Assembly: GCA_963788285.1 (NCBI GenBank)
Contig: CAWBGB010000008.1
Coordinates: 336,471 to 400,470, forward strand
Length of the DNA stretch: 64,000 nucleotides
Origin: Alicyclobacillus_A sp963788285
Lineage (GTDB): Bacteria; Bacillota; Bacilli; Alicyclobacillales; Alicyclobacillaceae
Direction: 5' to 3'
Shown in pieces: positions 44,923-53,880 of the stretch. Numbering within the stretch: the first letter of the stretch is position 1; each line of letters opens with the position of its first letter. The notes beneath the pieces were generated by a model. The model had not been told where the DNA came from and searched no databases. It saw only the letters and a list, made by a program, of their open reading frames with translations. The position numbers were made by a program, and so were the translations under genes.

Positions 44923-45834
44923 CTATTTTGCAAATCGCTGGATACGAGTCGAGTTCCTTTTGACGGACAGAAAGTCAAAGATCTGTTGTCGCATATCCAG
45001 TACATGCTGATATCCCAAGTCAATATTGCTCTTCATGGGTTTGCGACACGACCACCACGAAGTCCTGTTCACTTCTGGTTTGATGAAGAAAACGTCATCT
45101 CCTTGAAGGTCACTGCTGTCCTTCGATTCATCCATCAATGCCACTAATGAACGTTTCAATACATCCACCATGGTGACTGGATACCAATTTGCACACAAGT
45201 TTTGTACATCAATGGCGATGATTTTGTTGCAACCGGCTTGACGGAGAATCGATACAGGCACCGACTCACGTACGCCGCCATCTACAAGCATCCATTTTCT
45301 ATATTTGATGGGTGTAAACAAACCTGGAATGGAACAACTACCGTAAATCTCCTTGATAAGGTCAGTGCTTTGTTCGGCATATCCGTTTTGAATGCAGTGA
45401 GAATCATTACTGAATGCGACAGCATTTGTCGTGTACAAGTCTGTAGCGACCACGTAGTATGGTATTTTGGGTAATCGATTGTGATGAATCCGTTTTAGGT
45501 ATCGTTGAAATCTTTTACCACGGAATACTCCATTCGGGACGGACACATCTTTACCTTTCCAAACGTGCCGTACCAGATTTGATACCGACGAAATCATAGG
45601 AAACCCATAGTCCAAGAGAAACAGACCCGGGAATTTTTTAGAAGCCTTTCTAAAATCATCAAAAGTGTATCCATGAGCGTACATCGAGGCAACTAAGGCA
45701 CCCGCACTCGTACCTGCAATGTGCGTTGGTCGTATTCCGAGTCGCTCCAGTGCAAACAGAACACCGACGTGCACAGTTCCTGCAAGTTCCGCTCCACACA
45801 GGGCAATACCAAGACGTACTTCTTTATCATTCAT
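44923..45834 (-). CDS. Patatin-like phospholipase
   Basis: This 303-residue protein of the patatin family should hydrolyse acyl esters using a Ser-Asp pair. The serine is in IAGTSAGALVASMYAHG (GTSAG) and the Asp in WMLVDGGVRESVPV (DGG). The oxyanion-hole loop, usually GGGxRG, reads ALCGAELAGTVHVGVL, without the basic residue, so catalytic competence is uncertain. ATG 45834 has only a weak GGTGATGGTGG before it. The gene is divergent from serA and lies beside the IS256 element. Confidence 0.75.
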   Translation of the reverse strand: MNDKEVRLGIALCGAELAGTVHVGVLFALERLGIRPTHIAGTSAGALVASMYAHGYTFDDFRKASKKFPGLFLLDYGFPMISSVSNLVRHVWKGKDVSVPNGVFRGKRFQRYLKRIHHNRLPKIPYYVVATDLYTTNAVAFSNDSHCIQNGYAEQSTDLIKEIYGSCSIPGLFTPIKYRKWMLVDGGVRESVPVSILRQAGCNKIIAIDVQNLCANWYPVTMVDVLKRSLVALMDESKDSSDLQGDDVFFIKPEVNRTSWWSCRKPMKSNIDLGYQHVLDMRQQIFDFLSVKRNSTRIQRFAK

Positions 45835-46038
45835 AAAACCACCATCACCAGTGATCTGACGTTTTGGATCATATGTGTGGGCGGATGTATCAGTTCCTAC
45901 AGTCTATTGCGAGGACAACATCCAAACGGACCGATATCATCACAGATGCCCCATTGTAGAACGACCTGTCCCAGGCACAAAGTGGGCGAAATTCTATCAT
46001 TTCTGTGTACAAGACGGAAATCTGATGGTGAAAGCCAC

Positions 46039-46076
46039 GTCTGCCTCTTGACACATTTCAAGAGGCAGACTAAGCT
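46039..46076 (+). promoter_or_regulatory. serA promoter with overlapping palindrome
   Basis: TTGACA (46048-46053) and TAAGCT (46071-46076) have a 17-base spacer. The 12-base arms GTCTGCCTCTTG (46039-46050) and CAAGAGGCAGAC (46059-46070) form a perfect inverted repeat covering the -35 and spacer, which could be a repressor operator. Transcription would start near 46083, just before the riboswitch. Confidence 0.5.
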
Positions 46077-46100
46077 ATCTACAAACCTTCAGAACATTAC

Positions 46101-46207
46101 GTTTTGCACGACTGGCGGAACATGAGGGAGTACCCTCAGGGAGTGCAAAATGACACATTTCGCCGACCGCCTGGGCGCCTCTTTGCAGAAGCGTGCCCAG
46201 GTTTTGT
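46101..46207 (+). promoter_or_regulatory. ZTP (pfl-type) riboswitch with terminator, upstream of serA
   Basis: The layout matches the ZTP/ZMP-sensing pfl RNA. P1 is TTTTGCAC (46102-46109) with GTGCAAAA (46143-46150); inside are the conserved GACTGGCG (46110-46117), a variable hairpin TGAGGG/CCCTCA (46123-46138) and GGGAG (46139-46143). After a linker comes the invariant CCGCCTGGGC (46167-46176). This last block doubles as the left arm of a terminator, CCTGGGC with GCCCAGG (46195-46201) followed by TTTT. Ligand binding would free transcription of serA-serC when ZTP signals folate shortage. Match made from memory of the consensus. Confidence 0.78.
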
Positions 46208-46242
46208 ATATCATGCGCTATTTATACAAAGGAGGAGTCACT

Positions 46243-47823
46243 GTGAAAGTCCTGGTCACGGACGAAATTGCTGAAGAAGGTCTGCAAGTACTACGTAGTC
46301 TCAAAAATATTGACATCGTGGTCCGGACGGGACTCTCCGAATCCGAGCTACTGAAAGAAATAGCGGATGCAGACGCCTTGCTCGTTCGCTCCCAGACCCG
46401 GGTCACAGACAGAGTCATTGCGGCCGGAGCCAAGTTGCGAGCCATTGGTAGGGCGGGTGTCGGCGTTGACAACATTGATGTGAACGCTGCAACGCGCCGG
46501 GGCGTGGTTGTGGTCAACGCGCCGGACGGAAACACGATTGCTGCAGCCGAACACACGGTCGCCATGTTGCTGGCTTTGGCGCGGCACATTCCACAGGCGT
46601 ACGTTTCCGTCCGCGATGGCAAATGGTCTCGAGGGCGCTTTGTGGGCGTGGAACTCCGCGGCAAAACGCTGGCGGTCGTCGGTATGGGGCGCATTGGTAC
46701 TGAGGTGGCGAAGCGTGCGCTCGCCTTTCAGATGAACGTCCTCGGGTATGATCCATACCTCACCGACGAACGGGCCGAGTCCCTTGGTATTCAACGAGTC
46801 ACGCTCGATGAAGCGATTGCCAACGCTGACTTTATTACGGTCCACACGCCGCTGCTGAAGGAGACACACCACCTCCTCAATGGCAACGCATTCGACAAGA
46901 TGAAACCCGGAGTGCGCATCATCAACTGCGCGCGCGGCGGCATCATTGACGAAAAAGCGCTTGTGGAGGCACTGCAAACTGGCAAGGTCGCTGGCGCCGC
47001 CCTCGATGTATTTGAAAAAGAACCGTTGCCTGCGGATCACCCGCTGCGAGAATTCGAAAACGTCATTCTCACCCCCCATCTCGGAGCATCCACGGTAGAA
47101 GCACAATCTCTGGTGGCCGTTGCCGTAGCGGAGGAAATTGTGAACATCCTCTCAGACAAGCCCTTCCGTAACGCGGTGAACCTGCCGTCCATGACGGAGG
47201 AGCAAAAGCGGAATCTTCAACCCTACCTGACTCTCGGTGAAAAACTCGGTAAATTCGTCGGTCAGCTCCTACTGCATCCGAGTGTGCAAGTGGAGATCAC
47301 GTATTCCGGGGACATAGCAAACCACGACGTGTCCCTGCTGACGCGCACAGTCGTCAAAGGATTGCTCGCCGAGACGTACGCGGATGAAGTGAACTTCATC
47401 AATGCCCTCGTCGTAGCTAAAGAGAAAGGCATCCATGTGCGGGAAGTGCGGCAGTCCAGCAAGGTCTTCACCAACATGATTTCCGTCACCGCGGTTGCCA
47501 AGGTAGATCAGCATACCGTATCCGGTACGCTGTACAACGGGTATGGTCCCAAAATTGTGGAGGTCGACGGATTCCGAATTGACGTCGCCCCAGAAGGCCA
47601 CTTGCTATATACACTACACCGCGATAAGCCCGGTATGATTGGCAAGATTGGGACACTGATTGGCGATGCCGCTATCAACATTGCGGGGATGCAGGTGGGG
47701 CGGCACGAACAAGGTGGCGACGCCGTCATGCTGCTGAGTGTCGACAAAGCGATTCCGTCCGATATTGTTGAACGCGTCCGGGAAATCCCAGATCTTGTGC
47801 AAGTTCGGTCCATTGAACTGTGA
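46243..47823 (+). CDS. serA: D-3-phosphoglycerate dehydrogenase
   Basis: SerA oxidises 3-phosphoglycerate to 3-phosphohydroxypyruvate, the first step of serine synthesis. The 526-residue form has substrate and NAD domains (GRAGVGVDNIDVNAATRRG, VVGMGRIGTEVAKRAL, CARGGIIDEKALVEAL, ILTPHLGASTVEAQ), an intervening ASB domain (about 320-450) and a C-terminal ACT domain (HRDKPGMIGKIGTLIG) that may sense serine. GTG 46243 follows AAAGGAGG. It is controlled by the riboswitch just upstream and precedes serC by 16 bases. Confidence 0.93.
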   Translation: MKVLVTDEIAEEGLQVLRSLKNIDIVVRTGLSESELLKEIADADALLVRSQTRVTDRVIAAGAKLRAIGRAGVGVDNIDVNAATRRGVVVVNAPDGNTIAAAEHTVAMLLALARHIPQAYVSVRDGKWSRGRFVGVELRGKTLAVVGMGRIGTEVAKRALAFQMNVLGYDPYLTDERAESLGIQRVTLDEAIANADFITVHTPLLKETHHLLNGNAFDKMKPGVRIINCARGGIIDEKALVEALQTGKVAGAALDVFEKEPLPADHPLREFENVILTPHLGASTVEAQSLVAVAVAEEIVNILSDKPFRNAVNLPSMTEEQKRNLQPYLTLGEKLGKFVGQLLLHPSVQVEITYSGDIANHDVSLLTRTVVKGLLAETYADEVNFINALVVAKEKGIHVREVRQSSKVFTNMISVTAVAKVDQHTVSGTLYNGYGPKIVEVDGFRIDVAPEGHLLYTLHRDKPGMIGKIGTLIGDAAINIAGMQVGRHEQGGDAVMLLSVDKAIPSDIVERVREIPDLVQVRSIEL

Positions 47824-47839
47824 GTCGGAGGTGGAAACC

Positions 47840-48937
47840 ATGAACACAGTGAAGACGCTTCGGAAGGATTACTTTGGCGCTGGTCCAGGTCCTCTTCCCG
47901 TCCCGGTGCTTGACCAAATCAGCAAGGACGCTGCAGAATACGGCGGTCTGAACTTATCCGTATTGGAGATCAGTCACAGAAGTTCCGCGTATGAACAGAT
48001 TCAAGAAAACGCGAAAGAGCGTCTGCGACGGTTGCTCGACATTCCCGACACACACGACGTCCTGTTCCTTCAGGGGGGTGCGAGCCTACAGTTTGCCATG
48101 ATTCCCTTGAACTTTTTACGGGACGGACGAACCGGTGCGTACGTGTTGACAGGACAGTGGTCGGAGAAAGCGTACGATGAAGCAGGCCGCGTTGGCAACG
48201 TACGAGTGGCAGCGAGCAGCAAGGAAGTCGGCTATCGGTCGATTCCAGGTCTCCATGCAGACATTTCGTCACCGGACGATGCGTACGTTCACATCACGTC
48301 CAACGAAACCATTGTCGGCTCTCAGTGGAGGACCTTCCCAGAGACGTCGGCGCCACTGGTGGCGGACATGTCCAGTGACATTCTGTCAAGACCCATCCCT
48401 GTGCAGAACTTCCATCTGATTTACGCGGGTGCGCAGAAAAACCTCGGCCCCGCCGGCGTCACGGTGGTGATTGTCCGCAAGGATTGGGTAGACAGCCAGT
48501 CGAAAAGCGGCGTCCCCAAGATCTTGCAGTACGCAACGCACCTGAAAAACGACTCCAAGTACAACACACCGCCGGTGTTTGCCGTGAACGCCGTAGACCG
48601 TGTCCTGGCATGGGTGGAAGACGAAGGCGGCGTGCAGGAAATGGAACGCAGGGCGAAAGTGAAGTCTGATCTCTTGTACGAAACGATTGACGACAGCGAC
48701 GGGTTCTACCAGGGGATTGTTGAGCCGGAGAGCCGCTCGCAGATGAACGTGACGTTCCGGTTGGCCTCCAAGGAGTTGGAGACTTCATTTCTACATGCGG
48801 CTGAAGAAGCCGGGCTTTCCGGGCTTGCAGGACACCGCTCTGTGGGCGGCTTCCGAGCCTCGCTCTACAACGCCGTGGAGGTTTCTTCCTGTGAACGCTT
48901 GGCGGAATTCATGCGGGCTTTTCAGAAGAAGCATTGA
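47840..48937 (+). CDS. serC: Phosphoserine aminotransferase
   Basis: SerC makes phosphoserine from 3-phosphohydroxypyruvate and glutamate. This 365-residue PLP enzyme has FGAGPGPLPVPVLDQISKD, LEISHRSSAYEQI, LFLQGGASLQFAMIPLN, ITSNETIVGSQW, the PLP lysine in IYAGAQKNLGPAGVT, and SVGGFRASLYNAV near the C-terminus. ATG 47840 has GGAGGTG upstream and lies 16 bases after serA. The phosphatase SerB is not in the window. Confidence 0.93.
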   Translation: MNTVKTLRKDYFGAGPGPLPVPVLDQISKDAAEYGGLNLSVLEISHRSSAYEQIQENAKERLRRLLDIPDTHDVLFLQGGASLQFAMIPLNFLRDGRTGAYVLTGQWSEKAYDEAGRVGNVRVAASSKEVGYRSIPGLHADISSPDDAYVHITSNETIVGSQWRTFPETSAPLVADMSSDILSRPIPVQNFHLIYAGAQKNLGPAGVTVVIVRKDWVDSQSKSGVPKILQYATHLKNDSKYNTPPVFAVNAVDRVLAWVEDEGGVQEMERRAKVKSDLLYETIDDSDGFYQGIVEPESRSQMNVTFRLASKELETSFLHAAEEAGLSGLAGHRSVGGFRASLYNAVEVSSCERLAEFMRAFQKKH

Positions 48938-48958
48938 AACAGGGTTCTAACGGCATTG

Positions 48959-49008
48959 TGTGATCATTCCTCTCGGCTGAACATGGTTCAACCGGATTGT
49001 GATCACAG
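48959..49008. repeat. Nested inverted repeat downstream of serC
   Basis: Outer arms TGTGATCATT and ATTGTGATCACA flank an inner pair CGGCTGAAC/GTTCAACCG with an ATG loop. The structure would form a long stem but lacks a T-run. It may stabilise the serC transcript end or bind a dimeric protein. Confidence 0.45.
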
Positions 49009-49068
49009 TACGTAGAGGTACGAGTTCAATCCGACAGAGATCCCGAGCTTGAGCCGAATAAAGGTGAA

Positions 49069-49104
49069 AAGGGAGCCGCCCCGTTCACTGAGGCTGGCTC
49101 CCTT
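49069..49104. terminator. Terminator between serC and the acyl-CoA ligase
   Basis: AAGGGAGCC (49069-49077) pairs with GGCTCCCTT (49096-49104). On the minus strand it is followed by TTTTC, so it best serves the convergent ligase gene, while also ending serC read-through. Confidence 0.65.
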
Positions 49105-49235
49105 GATTACAGGTACCCTCAAGGTCGTTCACGTTGACTAGGGCGTTACTCGCTGTGCCTAGAAATCGTCGAGAGTGTATGTCAAAGAGAATGTTCACCG
49201 TTTTACAACCACAACACCCCAGCATTTCCGTCAGC

Positions 49236-50816
49236 CTACACCATGCGTGTCTGCCCTTCCCAGTACTTGGCGCGGAGTTCACGCTTAAGCACCTTGCCGT
49301 AGGCGTTTTTTGGGAGCTCCTCGACAAAGTCTACCGACCGAGGCTTCTTGTAACTGGCCAAGTGACTTCGACAAAACCCAATCAACTCGTCTTCTGTAAC
49401 CACTTGCCCCGGCCTCAAGACAACGATGGCCTTTACCGCCTCGCCCCATTCCGAATCCGGGACGCCGACAACGCAAACCTCCTGTACAGCAGGATGACGC
49501 AATAAAACCTCTTCCACCTCGCGGGGGTAGATGTTGTTTCCACCGCTTATGATCATATCCTTCGTCCGGTCCAAGATATAGAGGTAACCCTGCTCGTCCA
49601 TGTACCCGATATCTCCTGTACGCAACCACCCGTCCACAATCGCCTCGGCAGAAGCCTCCGGATTGCGCCAGTATCCCTTCATCACAAGATCGCTTCGGAC
49701 GGCAATTTCGCCGACGGCCCCCGGGGGTAACATGGTGCCATCCGCATCCTTTATGCAGACCTGTACACCCAAACGGGCAGCACCGGCAGATGCAAGGCGT
49801 TTGGGTTGATTCACGTCGTGCTCTTCACGACTGAGGCCGGTAATCGTCATAAGACATTCGCCTTGTCCATAAACCTGCGCAAACACCGGTCCAAAGGCTT
49901 TCAGCCCTGCTACCAGATCTTCCACATACATCGGTGCACCGCCGTAAACGATGCACCGCAGGCATCGCAAGTCGTATTTGGTGCGCACTTTGGATTCCAC
50001 CAGGCGCTTCACCATGGTTGGGGCCATAAACGGGAGCACAGTGACCCGGTGTTTTTCAATCGAAGCGAACACCGTTTCCGGATCAAAGCGGGGCGCTTCC
50101 AGGATCACGTTCGTACCCCCCTTCGCGATAATGGGGAGTGCATATATGCCTGAGCCATGGGTGAGCGGTGCCGCGTGCAGTCCTATGTCGTCGTGCCCAA
50201 ACGGATAGATGTCTGCACAAGCGTTCAGAGCCACGAGCAAAAGAATACGGTGCGTCAGCATGGCCCCTTTGGGCCGCCCCGTGGTACCCGAGGTATAAAA
50301 GAGCCAAGCCAAGTCGTCTCCATCAACCGGCGCCACCCATTCGGCGGCGTCTCCACAGTCGAGTAGCTCGCTGTAATCAAGCACCGTGAAACAATTTCCC
50401 CACCGCTTGTTCCCGAGGCCATCCAGGCAAACCGCGGTACGCGTTGCGATGAGATTCCCAGCGATACGGTCGATATCATCCTGATACACACCCGCAAACA
50501 CAAGAACCTTTGCTTCACTATGGTTTAAAATGTAGCGCACCTCGTCCTGGTGGAGGCGAAAGTTCATTGGTACGGCTGTCAGGCCAGCCTTCCACGCCGC
50601 AAAAAGCGCCTCAAGTATCTCTGGACGGTTCGGCGAAAAGATAGCCACCCTGTCTCCTGGGTCTAAGCCAAGCCTGCGCAGCGCGCTCGCAACCCGATTG
50701 ACGCGCTCGTTAAACTCCCGGTACGTCAACACCGAGTCACCGTGAATGATGGCCGGATGATCCGGATAGGCTGCTGCCGAACGGCTTAACATATAGCCAA
50801 GATTCATCGCCGCCAT
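49236..50816 (-). CDS. AMP-forming acyl-CoA synthetase (fatty acid-CoA ligase type)
   Basis: This 526-residue adenylate-forming enzyme activates a carboxylic acid, probably a fatty acid, to its CoA thioester. Motifs: WLFYTSGTTGRPKGAMLTH (P-loop), VYGQGECLMTITGLS where the usual YGxTE is YGQGE, RTGDIGYMDEQGYLYILDR and the C-terminal SGGNNIYPREVEEVL and KNAYGKVLKREL with the catalytic lysine. ATG 50816 has AGGGGGGA upstream. Chain-length preference cannot be judged. Confidence 0.87.
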   Translation of the reverse strand: MAAMNLGYMLSRSAAAYPDHPAIIHGDSVLTYREFNERVNRVASALRRLGLDPGDRVAIFSPNRPEILEALFAAWKAGLTAVPMNFRLHQDEVRYILNHSEAKVLVFAGVYQDDIDRIAGNLIATRTAVCLDGLGNKRWGNCFTVLDYSELLDCGDAAEWVAPVDGDDLAWLFYTSGTTGRPKGAMLTHRILLLVALNACADIYPFGHDDIGLHAAPLTHGSGIYALPIIAKGGTNVILEAPRFDPETVFASIEKHRVTVLPFMAPTMVKRLVESKVRTKYDLRCLRCIVYGGAPMYVEDLVAGLKAFGPVFAQVYGQGECLMTITGLSREEHDVNQPKRLASAGAARLGVQVCIKDADGTMLPPGAVGEIAVRSDLVMKGYWRNPEASAEAIVDGWLRTGDIGYMDEQGYLYILDRTKDMIISGGNNIYPREVEEVLLRHPAVQEVCVVGVPDSEWGEAVKAIVVLRPGQVVTEDELIGFCRSHLASYKKPRSVDFVEELPKNAYGKVLKRELRAKYWEGQTRMV

Positions 50817-51070
50817 ATTGGTCCCCCCTGCATCCTAATCCGTTCACGTCATTGTGCCTGAGAACATCTGCCGCTTTCTACTTCTATCTTTGTGAGATGT
50901 GGCTAAAAAACGTTTATTATCAGAATATAACGAAAAACAAAGTTCGTCTATGTCAGGTCTAACAAATGCGAGAAGAGTCAATTGTCTACACAACACAAAC
51001 TCATGGCGCTAGTAATCGCGGATTTTATTGAAGAGTGGACATCACTGTAGACCACGAACTGCCACAGACA
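50817..51070. other. Gene-free stretch between acyl-CoA ligase and tRNA-Gln
   Basis: No coding pattern on either strand. One feature stands out: bases 51007-51023 read CGCTAGTAATCGCGGAT, a 17-base match to a universally conserved segment near the 3' end of 16S rRNA, without matching flanks. Confidence 0.4.
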
Positions 51071-51072
51071 AA

Positions 51073-51105
51073 ACAAAGAGCACCCTGCGCAAGGGTGCTC
51101 TTTGT
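51073..51105 (-). terminator. Intrinsic terminator downstream of tRNA-Gln
   Basis: ACAAAGAGCACCCT (51073-51086) pairs with AGGGTGCTCTTTGT (51092-51105), a perfect 14-bp stem. On the minus strand it ends in TTTGTTTTG, about 65 bases after the tRNA gene. Confidence 0.82.
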
Positions 51106-51170
51106 GCTCCACAGTGGTCTCACTGAACCGCTGCGTTAAGGATATCCAATGACGCAACAAATATGCAGTG

Positions 51171-51245
51171 TGGCTGGGGAGGAAGGATTCGAACCTTCGC
51201 ATGACGGAGTCAAAGTCCGTTGCCTTACCACTTGGCTACTCCCCA
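51171..51245 (-). tRNA. tRNA-Gln (anticodon TTG)
   Basis: The minus strand folds as a 75-base cloverleaf: acceptor TGGGGAG with CTCCCCA, a D-loop containing AGTGGTAAGGC, anticodon arm CGGACTTTGACTCCG with anticodon TTG for glutamine, T-arm GAAGGTTCGAATCCTTC with the standard TTCGAAT loop, and an encoded CCA end. It stands alone and has its own terminator. Confidence 0.95.
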
Positions 51246-51295
51246 TCAGTGCGGGACAGCCTGTAAATTACCACGGATGCAGGTTGCCTGTCAAG

Positions 51296-51979
51296 TCAAT
51301 GGACTGCCGTTGTGGATACGCTGAGCACGCCGTCGAGCGTTTCTAGCGCTTGATACAGCTCAGTCAATGGCACAGTGACATGGACAATACACGACATCGT
51401 CACTTCCCTCGTACCCTCGTTCACCTTATTGGTCTTGATGCGTTCAATGCGGCTCTCGATGACGCGAATGCGAGAGAGAATTTCTTTTATGGTGACGTGG
51501 CTTCTAATCACAAGATGCAGTTCCACTTCCTTCTCGCGTAGCACTTGCGGTCCCACCCGGCGCATGACGAACGGCACCAGTTCGACACTCACAATAATCA
51601 GTAGCAGGCCGACAACCGCGTCCGCGTAATATCCTGCACCCACAGCAATTCCCAGTCCCGACGAAGCCCAGACCATAGCGGCGGTGGTGAGTCCAGAAAT
51701 CACTTCATTGTTCTTGCGCAAGATCACACCTGCGCCGAGAAAGCCTATACCACTCACAATCTGCGCCGCGAGCCGCATCGGATCCGCACGAAACACATTG
51801 GAAACCGCATTGGTCGCGGCGGCAGTCTCGATGGAGACCATGGTTAATAAACAACTTGACACGGAAATGACCAGACAGGTCTTTAATCCCAGCGGCTTCC
51901 GCTTCAACTCCCGCTCCAGTCCGACGAAGATTCCGAGGATGGCCGCGATGATTAACTTCAAGATGTCCTGATGAAGCAC
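51296..51979 (-). CDS. MgtC/SapB family membrane protein
   Basis: A 227-residue protein with four or five membrane helices in the first 140 residues. Family signature: AAILGIFVGLERELKRKPLG, QIVSGIGFLGAGVILRK and GLTTAAMVWASSGLGIAVGAG. A soluble ACT-like C-terminal domain (about 150-227) follows. MgtC proteins affect magnesium homeostasis and ATP synthase in pathogens; the role here is unknown. The start is GTG 51979 with GGGGGGAG upstream. Confidence 0.85.
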   Translation of the reverse strand: MLHQDILKLIIAAILGIFVGLERELKRKPLGLKTCLVISVSSCLLTMVSIETAAATNAVSNVFRADPMRLAAQIVSGIGFLGAGVILRKNNEVISGLTTAAMVWASSGLGIAVGAGYYADAVVGLLLIIVSVELVPFVMRRVGPQVLREKEVELHLVIRSHVTIKEILSRIRVIESRIERIKTNKVNEGTREVTMSCIVHVTVPLTELYQALETLDGVLSVSTTAVH

Positions 51980-52054
51980 GAGTTGCTCCCCCCTCAGCCC
52001 ACTCTATCGCAATGTACCCGCTTTGGCCAGCCTTCCCACGCGGGAACTCTCCGC

Positions 52055-52891
52055 TCAGATTCTCTTCACCATCATATTTTCTATCCAGCGCCACGGCAGC
52101 ACCGCTTTCGCAACGGTGCCCAATCGACTGCCCCTTCCCACCGGGTACCGGAGCTTCGGTCGCCGCGTACGGACAATGTGGCGGATGACCGTCGCGACCT
52201 CGTGTGGATCGCCAGCCGTCTGGGCCGTCCGTTCGATTTGGCTCATCATCCGCAGTACGCGCTCTTGATACGCGGATGAGGCAGGGATGCTCGTGTTTCC
52301 CAAACTCGTTTCCCAGATGCGGGTCTTGAACGCTGCGGGTTCCACCAGGCAGACGTACACATTGTACGGCAACAGTTCCAGGCGCAACGACTCCGAAAAG
52401 CCTTCCACCGCAAACTTGGAAGCCGCGTACGGCCCGAATGCGGGTAGTCCAATACGCCCACTCACACTGCTGATGTTGATGATGGTGCCGCGTCTTTTCG
52501 CGCGCATGTGCGGAATCACCGCTTTGGTACAAGCAATCAGCCCGAACACGTTGGTTTCAAACTGTCTGCGCCAGTCGTCCATAGCCACGTCCTCCACGAA
52601 CCCGCCGACGGCGATGCCCGCGTTGTTCACGAGGATGTCGATGTGCCCTAAGTCGTCCACCACCGATTTGACGACCGATGCGATGTCCGACTCCTGCGTG
52701 ACATCCAACTTCTGAACGTAAATCCGATCCGCGACACCAGCCTCTTTCGCCCATCGAATCAACTCGGATTGCTTCTCCGTGTTGCGCATGGTGGCCACGA
52801 CTTGGCATCCATCCTGAGCTAGCACAATGCTCGCCAACAGCCCAAATCCGCTGGACGTCCCTGTGATCCAAGCTACTTTCCGTCCAGACAC
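52055..52891 (-). CDS. Short-chain dehydrogenase/reductase
   Basis: This NAD(P)-dependent oxidoreductase of about 278 residues has the cofactor motif ITGTSSGFGLLASIV, DVTQESD, VNNAGIAVGGF and the catalytic NISSVSGRIGLPAFGPYAASK (Ser, Tyr, Lys). It is of the classical SDR type with a C-terminal extension, as in YusZ-like proteins. The GTG at 52891 fits the domain start, but the ribosome-binding site (AAGG) is about 12 bases away, so the start is uncertain. Substrate unknown. Confidence 0.82.
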   Translation of the reverse strand: MSGRKVAWITGTSSGFGLLASIVLAQDGCQVVATMRNTEKQSELIRWAKEAGVADRIYVQKLDVTQESDIASVVKSVVDDLGHIDILVNNAGIAVGGFVEDVAMDDWRRQFETNVFGLIACTKAVIPHMRAKRRGTIINISSVSGRIGLPAFGPYAASKFAVEGFSESLRLELLPYNVYVCLVEPAAFKTRIWETSLGNTSIPASSAYQERVLRMMSQIERTAQTAGDPHEVATVIRHIVRTRRPKLRYPVGRGSRLGTVAKAVLPWRWIENMMVKRI

Positions 52892-53094
52892 AGTCCACTC
52901 ACGCCTTCCCTTCCTCCGACGTGCCAACCGCCATCTGCAGCTCGCAGTCACCGTATCCTGACACAACTTACACATGAAAGCTCAGTCCGCACATCGACGC
53001 CGATAGACCTACGTGGCTACTCCTAGGGTTCGATGTGCTTCCCTGAGATTGCGATTCTCTCAAGACATCAAATATTCAACACGACGTGGTAACG

Positions 53095-53880
53095 ATGGAA
53101 CACTGGTTCGCACCACTTGTGCAACACAGTTCGCCAACAGTGAACAGCAACCCGACAGCTGTCCCATTTGTACCGATGAGCTTCAGTATGTGGGGCCAAA
53201 CGGGCAACACTGGACAACTCACGGAGATGCAAACCGTTGGTCATCGAAACTCCTTTCGACAATCCGAACCTGGCTTGATACGTATTGGAACGACACCTTC
53301 ATTTGCCATCGGGCATCGTGCACTGTTGGTGCAAAACCCGCAGGGCAATATCTTGTGGGACTGTATCCGTTACATCGACGATATTACGGTTGACCTTATT
53401 CGTGGGCTCGGAGGCATCCCCACTACTACTCTGCAATGGTCGAGTGAACAATTCGGTTTGACTGTTCCATCTACCTGCATGCAGACGACGAGCGGTGGGT
53501 TATGCGAAGAAGTGAACGAATCCAGCTGTGGCATGGCGAAGCCTTGCAGCTCTTCCCGGGCGTTAGCCTCATACGTCTCGGCGGACATTTCCGTAGAGGC
53601 ACTGTTCTGCATTGGCAGTGCGGTACGGCCGGCAAAGGGATTTTGTTGTCAGGTGACATTGTCCAAGTGGTTGCCGACCGAAACTGGGTCAGCTTTATGT
53701 ACAGTTACCTAAACGACATTCCCTTGTCGGTACAAAAAGTTGCTCATATTCAGGATAAACTGCGCCAAGTACCGTTCGACAGAATTTATGGAGCTTGGAT
53801 TGACGCCATCGTTCCGACCGATGGTAACCGCGTGGTGGAGCGATCCGCCGAACGATACATTCCGCACTCGAAGGTCACTT
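53095..53880 (+). pseudogene. MBL-fold metallo-hydrolase, broken
   Basis: Pieces of one metallo-beta-lactamase-fold protein appear in successive frames: CATQFANSEQQPDSCPICTD and YVGPNGQHWTT; then GHRNSFRQSEPGLIRIGTTP, PSFAIGHRALLVQNPQG and ILWDCIRYIDDITVDLIRGL; then HPHYYSAMVE in a short third piece; then SERIQLWHGEALQLFPG, LIRLGGHFRRGTVLHW, LLSGDIVQVV and FDRIYGAWIDAIV. Frameshifts fall near 53225, 53415, 53440 and 53475. A few residues just before the metal motif HPHYYS seem to be deleted, so it is probably dead. End is approximate. Confidence 0.68.

Noticed and set aside
46150..46242. Extended N-terminus of SerA from the upstream ATG at 46150
   Set aside because: The extension covers the riboswitch and terminator; GTG 46243 has a consensus ribosome-binding site and the family start.
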